The position numbers were made by a program, and so were the translations under genes. The notes under the pieces are model-generated. The model ran no database searches, was not told where the DNA came from, and saw only the letters and a program-made list of their open reading frames with translations. From an uncultured bacterium (GTDB lineage Bacteria; Bacteroidota; Bacteroidia; Bacteroidales; Bacteroidaceae): a stretch of DNA of 8,947 nt. Positions 7,213-8,947 of this stretch are shown here, one piece after another; the first letter of the stretch is position 1; every line of letters starts with the position of its first letter. The stretch is from positions 1 to 8,947 of the forward strand of contig CALZMB010000082.1 in NCBI GenBank assembly GCA_945788485.1. Reading direction: 5' to 3'.

Positions 7213-7245
7213 CAAAGTTAATAAAATAATCGTGTAAAGAGCAAA
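7213..7245 (-). promoter_or_regulatory. Bacteroidetes-type promoter for the flippase-pepD pair
   Basis: On the minus strand TTTG (7245-7242) and TAACTTTG (7220-7213) are 21 bases apart, matching both boxes of the Bacteroides consensus. Transcription would start near 7206. ATGTCAC/GTGACAT, seven paired bases near 7200 and 7157, could close a large loop at the 5' end of the message. Confidence 0.62.
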
Positions 7246-7282
7246 TTCGTCGTGTTTTTTATTCTTATTTAAAATATTTATG

Positions 7283-7290
7283 TAAATTTG
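7283..7290 (+). promoter_or_regulatory. -7 box of the porin promoter
   Basis: TAAATTTG (7283-7290), followed by C, is an exact TAnnTTTG box. The -33 region has only a T run (7255-7260) with no clear TTTG, so the upstream element is weak. A start near 7297 leaves a leader of about 78 bases. Because this box includes the TTG at 7288, it also argues against using that TTG as the porin start codon. Confidence 0.5.
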
Positions 7291-7374
7291 CAGCGCAATT
7301 CACAATTCTCCCCTGCCCTCTCCCCAAAATCCGGCACGGAGAGCCTGCGACAATATATCATTTACAAAAATAAC

Positions 7375-8622
7375 ATGCTTAGAAAATCCATTCTATTCCT
7401 TTCGGCTGTCCCGTTCGCCCTCTCTGCATTTGCAGAAGACACGGCAAACGGCGCACAGGCCGTCACCCCATCAGCTGCGGCAGAGGCCGCCGCACCGGCA
7501 TCCGCCCTTTCCGCGACGCCGGAGTTTGAAAGCGACGAACGTCTCGAAGAGGGTTTCGTCACACACTACATCAACAACGCCATCGAGAAAGCGATGCCTG
7601 CTCCGGCTTCTTCTGGCGAGATGCACTACGGGCGCAAGGTGACAGACTATGTCTCAGCACCGAAGCTCGGAGGATATTTCATCGGGAAATACGCCTACAC
7701 GAGCCAGGAAGGCAAACACTCCGGCACAGGGTTCAGCCAGCGTCTCATGCGTTTCTACGTTGACGGGAAGATTCTGGGCAACTTCGCCTACCGCATCCAG
7801 GTGCAGACGAACAACGACAAGTTCCATGTGAAAGACTATTTCCTGGAGTGGCAGAAATATCCCGAGCTGCGCGTGAAGTTCGGACAATACAAGCGCGCCT
7901 TCGGTTTCGAGAACCCCATGAACCCTTGGGATGTAGGTGTCGGCGACTACTCACAGCTCACGAAGCTGCTGACAGGCCACTCTGACTATATCGGAGCTGA
8001 ATCAAGCAGCAACGGCGGGCGCGACCAGGGCTTGCAGCTGCAGGGCGACCTCTTCCCCATCGGGAAAGACGGACACCGCCTGCTGCACTATCAGGTGATG
8101 CTCGCCAACGGCCAGGGCATCAACACGTCCGACGCCGATTCGCGCAAAGACGTGCTCGGCACGCTTCAGCTGCAGCCCGTCAAAGGCCTTTTCGTCGGCT
8201 TCTTCGGATGGACCGGCAGCTTCACAGACAGCCGCGGCGTAACCGTCAGCCGCAACCGTTACATGCTCTCGGCAAAGTACGACGCCAACGACTGGACTTT
8301 CCGCAGCGAGTACGCCCACTCTGTCGGGCACAAGCTCTCAGACTATCAGGCCGACGGCACATGGACGGGCGACGCTCGTGCCGACGCATGGTATGCCACT
8401 GTCGGAGTGCCGTGTACGCCATGGCTGAAGACCTACGTGAAATATGATGTCTATCGCGACGGAGCCGACTGGGCGAAGGCAAAGAGCATCTACAGCATCG
8501 CGCCGAACATACATCTGCACAAAAACCTCATGTTCCAGCCGCAAGTGAACTACGTCCACGACCGCAGCCTCGCAAAGGCAGACTACTGCGAGGCATGGCT
8601 CGAGCTGTACGTCCGTTTCTGA
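7375..8622 (+). CDS. Outer membrane porin, phosphate-selective porin O/P (OprO/OprP) family
   Basis: A 415-residue protein with a signal peptide (1-20, MLRKSILFLSAVPFALSAFA). An Ala/Pro-rich low-complexity segment follows (about 24-48). The barrel from about 98 onwards carries strings typical of Bacteroidetes OprO/OprP-like porins: GGYFIGKYAYTS (99-110), RLMRFYVDGKILGNFAYRIQVQ (123-144), LRVKFGQYKRAFGFENPMNPW (165-185) and RDQGLQLQGDLFP (216-228). The last residue is Phe after alternating aromatics (WLELYVRF), the usual signal for outer membrane barrel assembly. It would form a passive channel. The family name implies phosphate, but anion preference is not proven for Bacteroidetes members. 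The open frame extends up to a TTG at 7288, but I choose the ATG at 7375 because the signal peptide starts there after the A-rich ACAAAAATAAC. Confidence 0.85.
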   Translation: MLRKSILFLSAVPFALSAFAEDTANGAQAVTPSAAAEAAAPASALSATPEFESDERLEEGFVTHYINNAIEKAMPAPASSGEMHYGRKVTDYVSAPKLGGYFIGKYAYTSQEGKHSGTGFSQRLMRFYVDGKILGNFAYRIQVQTNNDKFHVKDYFLEWQKYPELRVKFGQYKRAFGFENPMNPWDVGVGDYSQLTKLLTGHSDYIGAESSSNGGRDQGLQLQGDLFPIGKDGHRLLHYQVMLANGQGINTSDADSRKDVLGTLQLQPVKGLFVGFFGWTGSFTDSRGVTVSRNRYMLSAKYDANDWTFRSEYAHSVGHKLSDYQADGTWTGDARADAWYATVGVPCTPWLKTYVKYDVYRDGADWAKAKSIYSIAPNIHLHKNLMFQPQVNYVHDRSLAKADYCEAWLELYVRF

Positions 8623-8660
8623 TGCGAGATGTTTCAGTTGACGAGTTGAGATTCTTTTCT

Positions 8661-8799
8661 ACGACAACATTGACAACCGAGACAACCTCTGACAAACTAA
8701 TTGTTGTCTCAGTTGTCACTAAGTGACAAAAAAAACAACGGAGAAAACATGAGATACATCAGTCACAATTAATGTTGTCACTGTTGTCTATGTTGTCGT
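8661..8799. repeat. Mirrored array of GACAA/TTGTC short repeats downstream of the porin gene
   Basis: Ten copies of a five-base core lie in about 137 bp. GACAA begins at 8663, 8672, 8681, 8691 and 8725; TTGTC begins at 8704, 8713, 8775, 8784 and 8793. Within clusters the spacing is 9-10 bases. The outer clusters (8661-8686 and 8774-8799) form inverted arms matching at 23 of 26 positions. Inside are a perfect 8-bp pair (GAGACAAC 8679-8686 with GTTGTCTC 8703-8710) and an exact 17-base odd palindrome centred at 8721. No protein-coding frame explains the pattern. It lies in the 3' region of the porin transcript. The arrangement suits either multiple binding sites or a branched RNA structure. Confidence 0.8.
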
Positions 8800-8848
8800 G
8801 AAAGCACATCAACTGCAAGCAGGTCTTTAGCTTGCTGAATTATATAGT

Positions 8849-8886
8849 GAAAGTCCGCAGGACCCGTCTGGGTCCTGCGGACTTTC
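8849..8886 (+). terminator. Perfect 17-bp hairpin, probable (possibly bidirectional) terminator
   Basis: Arms 8849-8865 and 8870-8886 (GAAAGTCCGCAGGACCC and its complement) pair perfectly around GTCT. On the plus strand the stem is followed by GTTTTATATTC, a short T-rich tail, so it is a likely end for the porin transcript. On the minus strand CACTATATAATTC follows, which is a weaker tail, but the hairpin could also serve a convergent gene entering from the right edge. Confidence 0.75.
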
Positions 8887-8922
8887 GTTTTATATTCTGC
8901 CGTGCTGTCGTTGCGGGGCGGT

Positions 8923-8947
8923 TTATTTGCTTTCGTTCAGTTCTTTC
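8923..8947 (-). CDS. Possible C-terminal end of a minus-strand gene continuing past the right edge
   Basis: Read from the right edge on the minus strand, one frame gives KELNESK followed by TAA (8925-8923). The charged tail and the strong hairpin 37 bases downstream fit a gene end. Seven codons are too few to identify anything, and the other frames cannot be excluded. Confidence 0.3.

Noticed and set aside
7288..7374. Upstream extension of the porin frame to a TTG start
   Set aside because: The TTG is part of an exact -7 promoter box, and the 29 extra residues would bury the clear signal peptide that starts at 7375.
8661..8799. GACAAC/GTTGTC units considered as a CRISPR array or as attachment-site repeats
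   Set aside because: The cores are only 5-6 bases with 3-4 base gaps and occur in both orientations; there are no 25-40 base repeats, unique spacers, cas genes, integrase or transfer genes.

Overview
The window reads as chromosomal DNA of a Bacteroidales bacterium, most likely Prevotella-like. Several upstream regions carry the Bacteroidetes-type promoter (TTTG, a gap of about 20 bases, then TAnnTTTG). Shine-Dalgarno sites are weak or absent and starts are A-rich. The gene set is also typical: a TonB-dependent-type outer membrane barrel, an OprO/OprP-type porin, PepD, CorA and a flippase-like membrane protein. Coding regions are clearly more GC-rich than the AT-rich spacers. I see no rRNA, tRNA, CRISPR array, insertion sequence or integrase.

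Layout from left to right. (1) A partial outer membrane receptor-type barrel (minus, 1-1945) runs off the left edge. It is divergent from a secreted endonuclease/exonuclease/phosphatase-family enzyme (plus, 2110-3159) across a 164-bp spacer with promoter elements facing both ways. (2) A strong 18-bp hairpin terminator separates that enzyme from the convergent CorA-type Mg2+/divalent-cation transporter gene (minus, start 4231). (3) The roughly 300 bp upstream of corA is unusually structured. It holds a promoter, two dyads, a very acidic 12-codon open reading frame and a hairpin just after that frame's stop codon. (4) A minus-strand pair encodes a multispanning flippase-like membrane protein (GTG start at 7066) and, 45 bp downstream, the cytosolic dipeptidase PepD (4562-6022). 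(5) Divergent from these is a phosphate-selective-type porin (7375-8622). (6) The last 325 bp hold an array of ten GACAA/TTGTC cores in mirrored orientation, a perfect 17-bp hairpin, and what may be the last seven codons of another minus-strand gene.

How the genes may work together: most products act at or near the envelope (barrel receptor, secreted phosphoesterase or nuclease, porin, CorA, flippase-like protein), while PepD acts on dipeptides in the cytosol. The barrel and enzyme pair suggests uptake of a phosphate-containing substrate or nucleic acid, but that is inference. The two parts most worth following up are the corA leader, which may be a Mg2+-responsive leader peptide, and the GACAA/TTGTC array after the porin gene.
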